Assembly (NCBI RefSeq): GCF_003590715.1
Contig: NZ_QQVY01000003.1
Coordinates: forward strand, 1-64,000
DNA length: 64,000 nucleotides
Direction: 5' to 3'
From: Paracoccus sp. JM45
GTDB lineage: Bacteria; Pseudomonadota; Alphaproteobacteria; Rhodobacterales; Rhodobacteraceae
Position numbers and translations under genes: made by a program
Part shown: positions 17,430 through 25,551 of the stretch, in pieces
How the letters are laid out: each line of letters opens with the position of its first letter
How positions within the stretch are numbered: position 1 is the first letter of the stretch
Notes under the pieces: generated by a model
What the model saw: the letters and a program-made list of their open reading frames with translations, nothing else
Told to the model about the DNA's origin: nothing
Database searches by the model: none

Positions 17430-18446
17430 ATGGATTTTGCGCTTTCCGACGAACACCGCATGCTTCAGGACACTTTGCGCGGCCTGCTGGCCCGCCATCA
17501 GGGCGACGATTTGTGGCCGGCCCTTGCCGAAGCCGGCGTCATCGGCGCCCTGCTGACGGAAGATGAAGGCGGCTTTGACGGCAGCGGTTCCGCCATTGCC
17601 CTGACCTTCGAGGAACTGGGCCGCGCCGGTGCCAGCATGCCGCTGGTCGCCGCAATGATCGGCGCATCCGCGCTGGCCACGGCGGGGCAGGGCGATCTGG
17701 CCGCAGAAGTGGCGGAAGGCAGCGCCCGTGTGGCCTTTGCCGACGCCGAACCGGGCACGCGTTACGACCGCGGTGTGGCGATCAGCGTCGATGGTGACCG
17801 CCTGACGGGACGCAAGACCATGGTCGCCGGTGCCGAAGACGCTCGCGCCATTATCGTCACCACCGCCGATGCGCTGTGGCTGGTGGATGCCAAGGCCGAG
17901 GGGCTGACCCTGAACGCCTATCCGCTGATGGAGGGCGGACGCGGGGCCGATCTGACCTTTGCCGACACACCCGCGACCCGTCTTGGGGCGCTGGATGATT
18001 TCGGTGCGGCCTTGTCGCGTGGGATCTTGGGCCATTCGGCTTTTGCACTGGGCGGGATCATTGCTGCCAGTGATCTGACGCTGGATTACCTGAAGACCCG
18101 CAAACAGTTTGGCCGCGCCATTCTGGAATTTCAGGCATTGGCCCACCGGATCGCCGATCTGGCGGTCGAGGTTGAACAGGCGCGTTCCGCCGTGACCAAC
18201 CTGTCGGGCCATCTGACCGCTGAACCCGCCATCCGCGACCGCCACGTTCAGGCCTGTAAAGCCACCGTTGGTCGCGTCGCCCGCCTTGTGGCCGAGGAAT
18301 CGGTCCAGCTGCACGGCGGCATTGGCATGACCGAAGAATACGCCCTTGCCGGCATGATCCGGCGTCTGCTGGCGGCGGACACCGCGATGGGGGACGCCGA
18401 TTACCATCTGGAACGCTTTGCCAACGGCGAACCGGCATGGGCTTGA
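17430..18446 (+). CDS. Acyl-CoA dehydrogenase, small-subunit type (PimD-like)
   Basis: A 338-residue, shorter and more degenerate acyl-CoA dehydrogenase. The N-terminal domain begins MDFALSDEHRMLQDTLRGLL. The middle beta-domain lacks the usual SEPxAGSD flavin loop, which is consistent with a non-catalytic or FAD-sharing subunit. The C-terminal region keeps EESVQLHGGIGMTEEY. The pairing with the larger subunit is the pattern of heterotetrameric enzymes such as PimC/PimD and mycobacterial FadE pairs. It overlaps the thioesterase start by 10 bases. Confidence 0.9.
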   Translation: MDFALSDEHRMLQDTLRGLLARHQGDDLWPALAEAGVIGALLTEDEGGFDGSGSAIALTFEELGRAGASMPLVAAMIGASALATAGQGDLAAEVAEGSARVAFADAEPGTRYDRGVAISVDGDRLTGRKTMVAGAEDARAIIVTTADALWLVDAKAEGLTLNAYPLMEGGRGADLTFADTPATRLGALDDFGAALSRGILGHSAFALGGIIAASDLTLDYLKTRKQFGRAILEFQALAHRIADLAVEVEQARSAVTNLSGHLTAEPAIRDRHVQACKATVGRVARLVAEESVQLHGGIGMTEEYALAGMIRRLLAADTAMGDADYHLERFANGEPAWA

Positions 18447-18841
18447 TCCATAATGAAACCGGCACGCAAAGCCTGATCGGCTATGAACTGGACGTGGCCG
18501 GCGATGACGGTCGTGCCCGCTGTCACCTGCAACTGGATGACCGCCACCTGAACCGCCAGAACATTCTGCATGGCGGTATTGCGGCGACGTTGCTGGACAA
18601 TGCGATGGGGGCGACCGCCAGCCTGTCTGTCGATCCGACGGGCAAGCATCCCTTTGCCACCTTGTCGCTGACAGTGAACTATCTTGCCCCGGGTCATCCG
18701 GGGCAGGTGCAGGCCATCGGCAGGATTACGGGCGGTGGCAGCAGCACCTTGTTTCTAGAGGGGGATTTGCGCCATCACGACGGCACGTTGATCGCCACCG
18801 CGACCGGCGTGTTCCGCAAGTCCAGACCGGAGGCCATATGA
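18437..18841 (+). CDS. PaaI-family hotdog thioesterase
   Basis: A 134-residue single hotdog-fold protein. The signature LNRQNILHGGIAATLLDNAMG, with the His-Gly-Gly loop, and a later LSLTVNYLAPGHPG strand identify PaaI-like acyl-CoA thioesterases. In the operon it may release stalled CoA esters and recover free CoA. Its start lies within the last codons of the small dehydrogenase and its stop overlaps the next start (ATGA). Confidence 0.9.
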   Translation: MGLIHNETGTQSLIGYELDVAGDDGRARCHLQLDDRHLNRQNILHGGIAATLLDNAMGATASLSVDPTGKHPFATLSLTVNYLAPGHPGQVQAIGRITGGGSSTLFLEGDLRHHDGTLIATATGVFRKSRPEAI

Positions 18842-19635
18842 ACCCCCATTGTGAAATCAGCGATCTTGGCGACCGCCTTGTCGTCGAAAACCGCAACGCC
18901 GCGCGTCGCAACGCACTGACCCATGAATTCTATGACGGCCTGCACGAAGCCTTGCAGATGGCTGCCGAACAGCCGCGCATCGGGGCGGTGATCCTGACGG
19001 GCGAAGGGGGCTTCTTCTGTGCGGGCGGCGATCTTAACACGCTGATCACCGCCCAGCAGATGGACGAAGACCAGCGCCGCGCCCGCATTGATGCGCTGAA
19101 CGACCTGATCCGCGCCATCGTCTATTGCCCGCGTCCGGTGATTGCCGTGGTCGAAGGCGGGGCGGCGGGGGCCGGCATGTCACTTGCACTGGCCTGCGAT
19201 ATGGTGATTGCCGCACGCGATGCAAAATTCACTGCCGCTTATGTGAATGCGGGGCTGGTGCCGGACGGGGGGCTGACGGCAGCCCTTGGTGCCGCCCTGC
19301 CACCGCAGATTGCCGCCGAAATGTGCCTGACCGGCCTACCGGTCAGTGCCGAACGCCTGCATGCACTTGGCGTCGTCAACCAGCTGACCGATCCGGGCGA
19401 GGCGATCATGGCCGCCATGGCCGTGGCCGACCGTCTGGCCAGTGGCCCCGCCGATGCACAAACCGCGATCAAGCGCCTGCTGACTGGCTGGCGTGCCACC
19501 GCCTTCGAGGCGCAGCTGGATGCCGAACGCGATGCCATGGCCTATGCCTTGGCCGCCCGCGAAGCCGGCGAGGGCATTACCGCCTTTCTGGCCAAACGCC
19601 CACCCGATTTCCGAAGACTGCGTGAGGGGACATGA
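18838..19635 (+). CDS. Enoyl-CoA hydratase/isomerase family protein
   Basis: A 265-residue crotonase. Oxyanion-hole segments are FFCAGGDLNTL and EGGAAGAGMSLALACDMV. At the usual second active-site position the sequence reads VNAGLVPDGGLTAALG, with Asp rather than the Glu typical of classical hydratases; this Asp is the catalytic residue in PaaG and enoyl-CoA isomerase-type members. It is therefore more likely an isomerase handling unsaturated intermediates than a second hydratase, although this remains unproven. ATGA overlaps join it to both neighbours. Confidence 0.88.
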   Translation: MNPHCEISDLGDRLVVENRNAARRNALTHEFYDGLHEALQMAAEQPRIGAVILTGEGGFFCAGGDLNTLITAQQMDEDQRRARIDALNDLIRAIVYCPRPVIAVVEGGAAGAGMSLALACDMVIAARDAKFTAAYVNAGLVPDGGLTAALGAALPPQIAAEMCLTGLPVSAERLHALGVVNQLTDPGEAIMAAMAVADRLASGPADAQTAIKRLLTGWRATAFEAQLDAERDAMAYALAAREAGEGITAFLAKRPPDFRRLREGT

Positions 19636-21155
19636 CAACACCAACCCGTATCCACCACCTGTTCGACCAAAGTCTGGCCGCACATGCCGACCGCCCCGCC
19701 CTGCGCGACTGGACGGGTGAAACGCTGACCTATGCGGAACTGGATGACCGCATCACGCAGACCATCACGCAATTACAGGCCCATGGCATGCGTGCCGGCG
19801 ATCGCGTGGTGATCGTTTCCGAAAACTCGGGCGCGATTCCTGTGCTGTTGATGGCGACCAGCCGGATGGACGGGGTGGCGGTGCCCGTCAACGCCCGCAT
19901 GACCGGACCCGAGCTGGAAAAGATCATCGACCATACCGATCCGCGTCTGGTGATCTATTTGTCCGACGTCAGCGAGCCTGCCCTGAACCACGCGCTGGCA
20001 CATAATGCACAGCCCTTTGCCCTTGGCGGTGCGTCCCTGCACATCAGTGCCGCCCGCGACTGCATGCCCGAAGGGGTGATCGACGGTCCCGATATGACTG
20101 CGGTGATCCTTTACACCACCGGCACGACAGGCATGCCCAAGGGCGTCATGCTAAGCCACGGGAACCTTGTTTTCGGGGGGATGTCCTCGGCCAAACTGCG
20201 CGGGATCGTCCCCGAGGACCTGATCTATGGCGTTTTGCCGATGACGCATGTCTTCGGGCTGACCTCGATGCTGTGCGCGGGTATCGGCAGGGGGGCGCAG
20301 ATCTGGCTGGTGCCGCGCTTTTCGGCAGCGGCAGTTCTGGATGCTTTGCAGTCGGATGTAACCGTGTTGCCCGCCGTGCCGCAAATGCATGCCGCCATCA
20401 TGGCCGAGGCCCGTAACCGTGGCCTGACCAAGCTGGATGGACCACTGCGCTATGTCAGCAGTGGCGCTGCACCCTTGGACCCCGACTGGAAACGCCGCGC
20501 CGAGGCTTTCTATGGCATCGCCCTGCAAAACGGCTATGGCATGACCGAAACCACAGCGGGGGTGACCATCACCGACAATGCGATCGGCGATCCTGATCCG
20601 TCAGCCGGTGCACCGCTGCCATTGGTCGAAATCAGACTGGATGAATCCATCAGCCAGGAAACCGGCACGGGCGAGGTGCTGACCCGTGGTCCGCATGTCA
20701 TGCTGGGATATTTTCGCAATCCCGACGCGACGGCGCAGGTGCTGGATGATCAGGGCTTTATGCATACCGGTGATCTGGGGCGGATTGACGCCCAAGGACG
20801 GCTGCATATCGTTGGGCGCTGTAAGGAATTAATCATCCGCGGTGGCTTCAACGTCTATCCACCCGAGGTCGAGGCCGCTCTGAACGACCATCCGGCCGTT
20901 CTGCAAACCGCTGTCATAGGTCGCAAGCGCGACGGTGGTGACGAGGATGTTCTGGCATTTTGCCAACTGCTGACCGAAGGCGGCACGACCGCCGATATTC
21001 TGGCGGCCCATGCAGCGGAACGGCTGTCGGCCTATAAGCGGCCTACGCGTATCCTGCTGGTCGGCCCGCTGCCTGCGGCGGCAACGGGAAAGGTGCTAAA
21101 GCACAAGCTTCTGGATCATTTCGCCGATCTTCTGATGCCCGGGCAGGCAGGTTAG
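19632..21155 (+). CDS. Acyl-CoA synthetase (class I adenylate-forming)
   Basis: A 507-residue ligase that activates a carboxylic acid to its CoA thioester with ATP. Core motifs are YTTGTTGMPKGVMLSHG (P-loop), NGYGMTETTAG, HTGDLGRID, and GRCKELIIRGGFNVYPPEVE; the catalytic Lys lies in the C-terminal AATGKVLKHKL. It is the last gene of the operon and supplies the entry step for the acid brought in by the TRAP system. The substrate cannot be read from sequence. Its end overlaps the convergent GntR gene by 4 bases. Confidence 0.93.
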   Translation: MTTPTRIHHLFDQSLAAHADRPALRDWTGETLTYAELDDRITQTITQLQAHGMRAGDRVVIVSENSGAIPVLLMATSRMDGVAVPVNARMTGPELEKIIDHTDPRLVIYLSDVSEPALNHALAHNAQPFALGGASLHISAARDCMPEGVIDGPDMTAVILYTTGTTGMPKGVMLSHGNLVFGGMSSAKLRGIVPEDLIYGVLPMTHVFGLTSMLCAGIGRGAQIWLVPRFSAAAVLDALQSDVTVLPAVPQMHAAIMAEARNRGLTKLDGPLRYVSSGAAPLDPDWKRRAEAFYGIALQNGYGMTETTAGVTITDNAIGDPDPSAGAPLPLVEIRLDESISQETGTGEVLTRGPHVMLGYFRNPDATAQVLDDQGFMHTGDLGRIDAQGRLHIVGRCKELIIRGGFNVYPPEVEAALNDHPAVLQTAVIGRKRDGGDEDVLAFCQLLTEGGTTADILAAHAAERLSAYKRPTRILLVGPLPAAATGKVLKHKLLDHFADLLMPGQAG

Positions 21156-21898
21156 TCGTCGAAAATCAGCCGGTGATGTGGAGGATAGAACTGTCGGGCA
21201 AAGCTGACCGGAACTGCATCAAGCGAATTGACCCGCTCGATCGTCAGGACCGGTGTGCCCGGCAGCAGGTTCAGGTTGGAGGCACAGATATCCTCGATCT
21301 CCCGAGCCAGAATCGCAAAGCGTGTCTGCTGGACAGGAAGATTGCCGGAAAGCCATTCCTGCGGCGGCTCGGTTTCGAAGACCGAAGGGTCTGGCAGGTC
21401 GATGACCGCAGGGTTCAACCAGATCGCCTCGCAGCAATAGACGTTGTTGTCGGAAAGGTATCGCGATTTCACCATCAACAGGGGGTGGCCCAGATCAACC
21501 TGCAAGGCTTCGCGTGCGCTGTCGATGCCCGGACCTGTTTCATATGCACATAGCGCATAGGAATAACGGGTGCCCAGATTTTCGATTTCGTCACGCATGA
21601 CAGGTAGGCTCAGGGTTGTGCGGCAAGACGGCGTCGATGCCACACGTGTCCCGACTTTTCGCCGCCGTTTGATGATGCCACTGGTGGCAAGTTCGCGTAA
21701 TGCACGGTTGACGGTTGCCCGCGCGCAGCCCATTTCGATGGCCAGTTCCTGTTCGGTCGGAATAAGCTCACCCGGGGGCCATTCACCTGATCTGATACGT
21801 CCAAGAACGTCGGCGCGTATTGACTGCCAGGTGTTCAGCCGCTTACTGCCGCGGCTCGTACCCTCGGCCTTGAGCGAAGTTGACGATCCATGTCCCAC
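21152..21898 (-). CDS. GntR-family regulator with UTRA domain (HutC-like)
   Basis: A 248-residue repressor-type protein. The N-terminal winged HTH contains IRSGEWPPGELIPTEQELAIEMGCARATVNRALRELATSGII. The C-terminal UTRA ligand domain ends with VPVSFARQFYPPHHRLIFDD. The HTH is close in style to HutC proteins, but no histidine-utilisation genes are present here. It faces the acyl-CoA synthetase, overlapping it by 4 bases, and diverges from the MFS exporter, so it may control either. A first Met at 21898 is assumed. Confidence 0.88.
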   Translation of the reverse strand: MGHGSSTSLKAEGTSRGSKRLNTWQSIRADVLGRIRSGEWPPGELIPTEQELAIEMGCARATVNRALRELATSGIIKRRRKVGTRVASTPSCRTTLSLPVMRDEIENLGTRYSYALCAYETGPGIDSAREALQVDLGHPLLMVKSRYLSDNNVYCCEAIWLNPAVIDLPDPSVFETEPPQEWLSGNLPVQQTRFAILAREIEDICASNLNLLPGTPVLTIERVNSLDAVPVSFARQFYPPHHRLIFDD

Positions 21899-21984
21899 TA
21901 GACAATTCCCCGATAGCTACCTTGGTAACATGCACATTCAAAATATGGCACGTATAAGTTGTTAATAGCGCCTGCCGATAGAAA

Positions 21985-22014
21985 TAGACAAGCCGGAATT
22001 AATATATTTGTCTA
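21985..22014. promoter_or_regulatory. Inverted repeat, candidate operator between GntR and MFS genes
   Basis: TAGACAA at 21985-21991 is repeated in inverted form as TTGTCTA at 22008-22014, with a 16-base spacer. It lies in the markedly AT-rich 206-base gap between the divergent GntR-family and MFS genes. The position suits an operator for the adjacent regulator, but the spacing is long for one dimer site and no binding evidence exists. Confidence 0.35.
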
Positions 22015-22104
22015 ATTTGGCAGTTCTTACGGATTTTTAGAAATGTTCATTGAGATAATTTTAAATATTTTAAAAATACATCTCGTGTAAAGAAAGGTAA
22101 TTAC

Positions 22105-23322
22105 TTGCGGAAAGTTATCCCCTCTGAATTGAATGTCCGGACAGGTGTCGGCAGGCGCGTTGACGCCACGACATGGGGTGTGCTGGTCGCAATAAGTTTT
22201 TGCCATATGATCAATGATGTAATGCAATCCATGCTGTCCGCGATCTATCCGCTTTTGCGCAACGAATTCGACCTGAATTATACGCAAATTGGAATTATGA
22301 CATTTGCGTTCCAGATAACGGCATCTTTGCTGCAACCGCTTATCGGAATGACCACGGATCGCCATCCGCAGCCTAAATCATTGCCTTTTGGAATGGGCGC
22401 GACATTTTGTGGGGTGCTGTTGCTTGCGTTTTCGGCACATTATTATTTTCTATTAACTGGCGCGATGCTTATTGGAATCGGATCAGCGGTCTTTCATCCG
22501 GAAAGTTCGCGTGTTGCGCGTCTGGCATCTGGCGGGCGTTTCGGAACTGCCCAATCATTGTTCCAGTTGGGTGGAAATTCCGGGCAATCGCTTGGCCCCT
22601 TGCTGGCCGCCTTTGTCGTGGTGCCATTGGGCCGTCCTGCGGTCGCGTGGTTCGCTGTGGCCGCCGCTTTGGGGGCATCGGTCTTATGGCGTGTGGGTCA
22701 ATGGGCCGAGGATCGCCGGAAAGCCTCGGTCGTGCATGTTGACGTAGCGCCAGTTTTGCCACGTCCGGTTGTAATACGTGCCATTGCAGTTCTGGCTGTT
22801 CTGGTCTTTACCAAAAGCATCTACACTGCCGCTATGAGCAGCTATTTCACCTTTTTCGCCATCGACAAATTCGGGCTGGAAACGCAGGGCGCGCAAATCA
22901 TGTTGTTCCTGTTTCTGATCGGCATGGCCGGGGGGGTTATGCTGGGCGGGTTGATCGGTGACCGGATCGGGCCGTTGACGGTGATCTGGGTGTCGATCCT
23001 TGGTATGCTGCCTTTTACCTTGGCGCTGCCGCATGTCGGGTTGCAGATGACGGGGGTGCTGGTGGTAGTTATCGGCCTGATCCTTGCCTCGGCTTTTCCG
23101 GCGATTGTGGTTTTTGCACAGGAACTGGTGCCTGGCCGGACCGGCACGATTGCGGGCCTGTTCTTCGGGTTCTCATTCGGCATGGGCGGGATTGCTGCGG
23201 CCGCGTTGGGAATGTTGGCGGACCATGTCGGTATCCAGACGGTTTTCCAGATCTGTTCGGTTCTTCCCCTGCTTGGTCTTTTGACAGTGTTTTTGCCACG
23301 CCGCTCTGCGATGGCGGTTTAG
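22105..23322 (+). CDS. MFS transporter, fosmidomycin-resistance (Fsr) type
   Basis: A 405-residue exporter with 12 predicted membrane helices. The N-terminal region SFCHMINDVMQSMLSAIYPLLRNEF, then GIGSAVFHPESSRVARLASG and LFQLGGNSGQSLGPL, are the hallmark blocks of the Fsr subfamily. The start is TTG at 22105, with an AAAGG site about 8 bases upstream; no ATG gives a better N-terminus. The first third of the gene is visibly less GC-rich than its neighbours. The natural substrate is unknown. Confidence 0.88.
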   Translation: MRKVIPSELNVRTGVGRRVDATTWGVLVAISFCHMINDVMQSMLSAIYPLLRNEFDLNYTQIGIMTFAFQITASLLQPLIGMTTDRHPQPKSLPFGMGATFCGVLLLAFSAHYYFLLTGAMLIGIGSAVFHPESSRVARLASGGRFGTAQSLFQLGGNSGQSLGPLLAAFVVVPLGRPAVAWFAVAAALGASVLWRVGQWAEDRRKASVVHVDVAPVLPRPVVIRAIAVLAVLVFTKSIYTAAMSSYFTFFAIDKFGLETQGAQIMLFLFLIGMAGGVMLGGLIGDRIGPLTVIWVSILGMLPFTLALPHVGLQMTGVLVVVIGLILASAFPAIVVFAQELVPGRTGTIAGLFFGFSFGMGGIAAAALGMLADHVGIQTVFQICSVLPLLGLLTVFLPRRSAMAV

Positions 23323-23325
23323 GCG

Positions 23326-25050
23326 ATGCCCAAGCCGGTGTTCATCCATATTGGGCCGGATGGCAGCGCGGATGATGCGCTGGTGCAGCTGTTTGACGCG
23401 AATGGCTATAAGACCGCCTGCCACTTGGGCGGTGAACTGGCGACAGACATCCTGTTCGCCCAAGCGCGTGACCAGCGTCCCCTGCGCCAGCGCCCCGGCA
23501 TCCGGCTGTTTGCGGGCCTGTGGCGCGCTGCCCCCCATTGGCGTCCCCCGCAAGAGGCATGGCGCTGTTTTGCCTATCTGGCCAAGCGCATCTCCCATGC
23601 GCGGTTCATCCTGACCTTGCCTGATCCTGACACATGGGTCTGCGAAAGGATCATGCGCGACGAAGGCAAACTTGCCCGCTGCCATGCCTTTCATCGCAAT
23701 GTTCCCGAACTGGACCTGCCGGATCTGTGGAGGGCCGATTTGCGCGCCCATCAGCATGCTGTCGATGATTATTTCGGCGACGACCCGCGCCTGATCCGGA
23801 TCGATCTGACATCGGACAGTCCGGCGACGCTTGCAAAGCACATCGACCCGTTGTTGCCGATGTCCGAAATTCCATTCGACAAATGGCCCGACCAGCGTGA
23901 CCAACAGGTCGAGGCCGCCTTGCTGGCGCTTTATGATCGGGCGTTGGAGCCGCATGTCGCGCCGGATGATTGGGCGCAGGATGTCGCGCAATTCTGCCTG
24001 CAGGGCGTCGATTCCAAGGCGGAAGGCGGCATTGCGGGACTGTCGGGCTTTGCCTGCGATTGGGATGGCGGGGCGAGCGTTCTGAACCAGAAGGGGGGCA
24101 CACGGCAGATTGCCGTTGTAACACCCGAAGGGGCGGCCCCGATGGCGCTTGGCCCCGACGATCGCCATTTCAAGGTGGTCCGGGCCGAAGGTGTCATCAA
24201 CGATATCCTGCGCCTTGGTCGCCGCGATCCCGTCTGGATCGATATGGAGGATTCGCGCTGGATGGGCTCGCCTCAGGGTGAACCACTGGACAGGCCGGTC
24301 CTGTGTCACAACCGGCGTGCGGGGGCGGTGAATCCTGTGCTTTGGCCGTTGCCCGACCAGCATGCCATCGGCCTGTCCGGCTTTGATCCCGCAGCCCCCG
24401 CCGATCCGGTCAGTTTCGACGATAAAGAGGATCGCATCGTCTGGCGCGGCATGATTTCTGGCAACGAGATGCGTGACAGCACACGCCCCGGTCCCGCATC
24501 CCATGTCTGGCTGGCAAAGTTACTGGATGCCGGACAGGATGCCGATGCCCGAGATGCGGCATGGGACGGTTTGCAACGCACCAGCCGTTTGCATTTTGTG
24601 CGGCGGTTTTTTGACCACCCCGATTTCGACATCGGTGTGGTCATGGCCTTTGCCTATCGCCATTTCGCCCAAGACCCACTGCTGGCCCCCTATTGCGGGC
24701 CAAGGCGAGGGCGGCCTTTCTTCCAGCGCTTCCGTTATCAGCTTTGCCTGTCGGGATATGATCACGGGTCGAACTTCATTTCGGCGCTGGACAGCAATTC
24801 GGTTCTGTTTGCCGAAGACGACGGCTGGCAGGTTTTTTATTCGGGCCGGTTCAAGCCGTGGGTCCATTTCATCCCGATTGCCCGCTATGGCAATGATATA
24901 TTGGAAAAGCTGGATTGGGCGCGGTCGAACCCCGATGCCTGCAAAGCCATGTCCTGCGCCGCACGGGCCGAGGCGGCGCATCTGCGTGATCCCCATGCGC
25001 GGCGGATGGTGATGACGCATATCCTCGACGGGCTGGCGCAGTCACGCTAA
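23326..25050 (+). CDS. Sulfotransferase-like/GT90 glycosyltransferase fusion protein
   Basis: A 574-residue protein with no signal peptide. Residues 1 to about 190 resemble a sulfotransferase fold (VFIHIG start, AKRISHARFILTLPDPDTW, then RLIRIDLT), but the PAPS-binding loop normally reading PKTGTTS is replaced by GPDGSADD, so it may be inactive. Residues about 300-560 resemble glycosyltransferase family 90: IVWRGMISG, then RYQLCLSGYDHGSNF near 470, SNSVLF, and KPWVHFIPI followed by DILEKLDWAR. It starts 3 bases after the MFS gene. A role in modifying a surface glycan is inferred. Confidence 0.7.
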   Translation: MPKPVFIHIGPDGSADDALVQLFDANGYKTACHLGGELATDILFAQARDQRPLRQRPGIRLFAGLWRAAPHWRPPQEAWRCFAYLAKRISHARFILTLPDPDTWVCERIMRDEGKLARCHAFHRNVPELDLPDLWRADLRAHQHAVDDYFGDDPRLIRIDLTSDSPATLAKHIDPLLPMSEIPFDKWPDQRDQQVEAALLALYDRALEPHVAPDDWAQDVAQFCLQGVDSKAEGGIAGLSGFACDWDGGASVLNQKGGTRQIAVVTPEGAAPMALGPDDRHFKVVRAEGVINDILRLGRRDPVWIDMEDSRWMGSPQGEPLDRPVLCHNRRAGAVNPVLWPLPDQHAIGLSGFDPAAPADPVSFDDKEDRIVWRGMISGNEMRDSTRPGPASHVWLAKLLDAGQDADARDAAWDGLQRTSRLHFVRRFFDHPDFDIGVVMAFAYRHFAQDPLLAPYCGPRRGRPFFQRFRYQLCLSGYDHGSNFISALDSNSVLFAEDDGWQVFYSGRFKPWVHFIPIARYGNDILEKLDWARSNPDACKAMSCAARAEAAHLRDPHARRMVMTHILDGLAQSR

Positions 25051-25071
25051 ACCCGCATGGCAGGAGGGACC

Positions 25072-25551
25072 ATGACCACGATCCGTATCGAACCGCTGAC
25101 CGCCACGGCCTTTGCGCCCTATGGCGATGTGCTGACCCCGAAATCCGCAGCCGACCGCATGATCAACGCGGGGCGTTGCGAACGCCATCACGCGCTGGCA
25201 ACGGTCGAACGTCACGGGGGAGAGGCCATCATCTCGATCTTCCGGTCCGAACCGGTCAGCCTGCCCTATACCTGCGAACTGCTGGAACGGCATCCGCTGG
25301 GGTCGCAGGCGTTCATGCCGATGGGGCAGGGGGACTGGCTGTCGGTCGTGGCCCCTGATGTGGATGGCCAGCCCGGCGCGCCGCTGGCCTTTCTGGTGCC
25401 TTCAGGTGTCGGCGTGAACCTGCGGGCCGGTGTCTGGCACGGGGTGCTGACGCCGCTGGATCACCCCGCCGATTTTCTGGTCGTCGACCGCGAGGGCGAA
25501 GGCGTGAACCTGCAAGAGGTTACAATCGACCCTGTGACCTTCACCCGATGA
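25072..25551 (+). CDS. allA: Ureidoglycolate lyase AllA
   Basis: A 159-residue protein that splits ureidoglycolate to glyoxylate and urea at the end of allantoin breakdown. It shows the family N-terminus (IEPLTATAFAPYGDVL), the LERHPLGSQAFMPM block and a GVNLRAGVWHGVLTPL segment with cupin metal/substrate residues. A GGAGG site lies 5 bases before the ATG at 25072. No other purine or allantoin genes are nearby. Its stop overlaps the rnhB start (ATGA). Confidence 0.9.
   Translation: MTTIRIEPLTATAFAPYGDVLTPKSAADRMINAGRCERHHALATVERHGGEAIISIFRSEPVSLPYTCELLERHPLGSQAFMPMGQGDWLSVVAPDVDGQPGAPLAFLVPSGVGVNLRAGVWHGVLTPLDHPADFLVVDREGEGVNLQEVTIDPVTFTR

Noticed and set aside
15938-17461. Minus-strand open frame of 507 codons opposite the thiolase and acyl-CoA dehydrogenase
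   Set aside because: It is a shadow of GC-rich coding DNA; its His/Gln/Arg-rich translation resembles no family.
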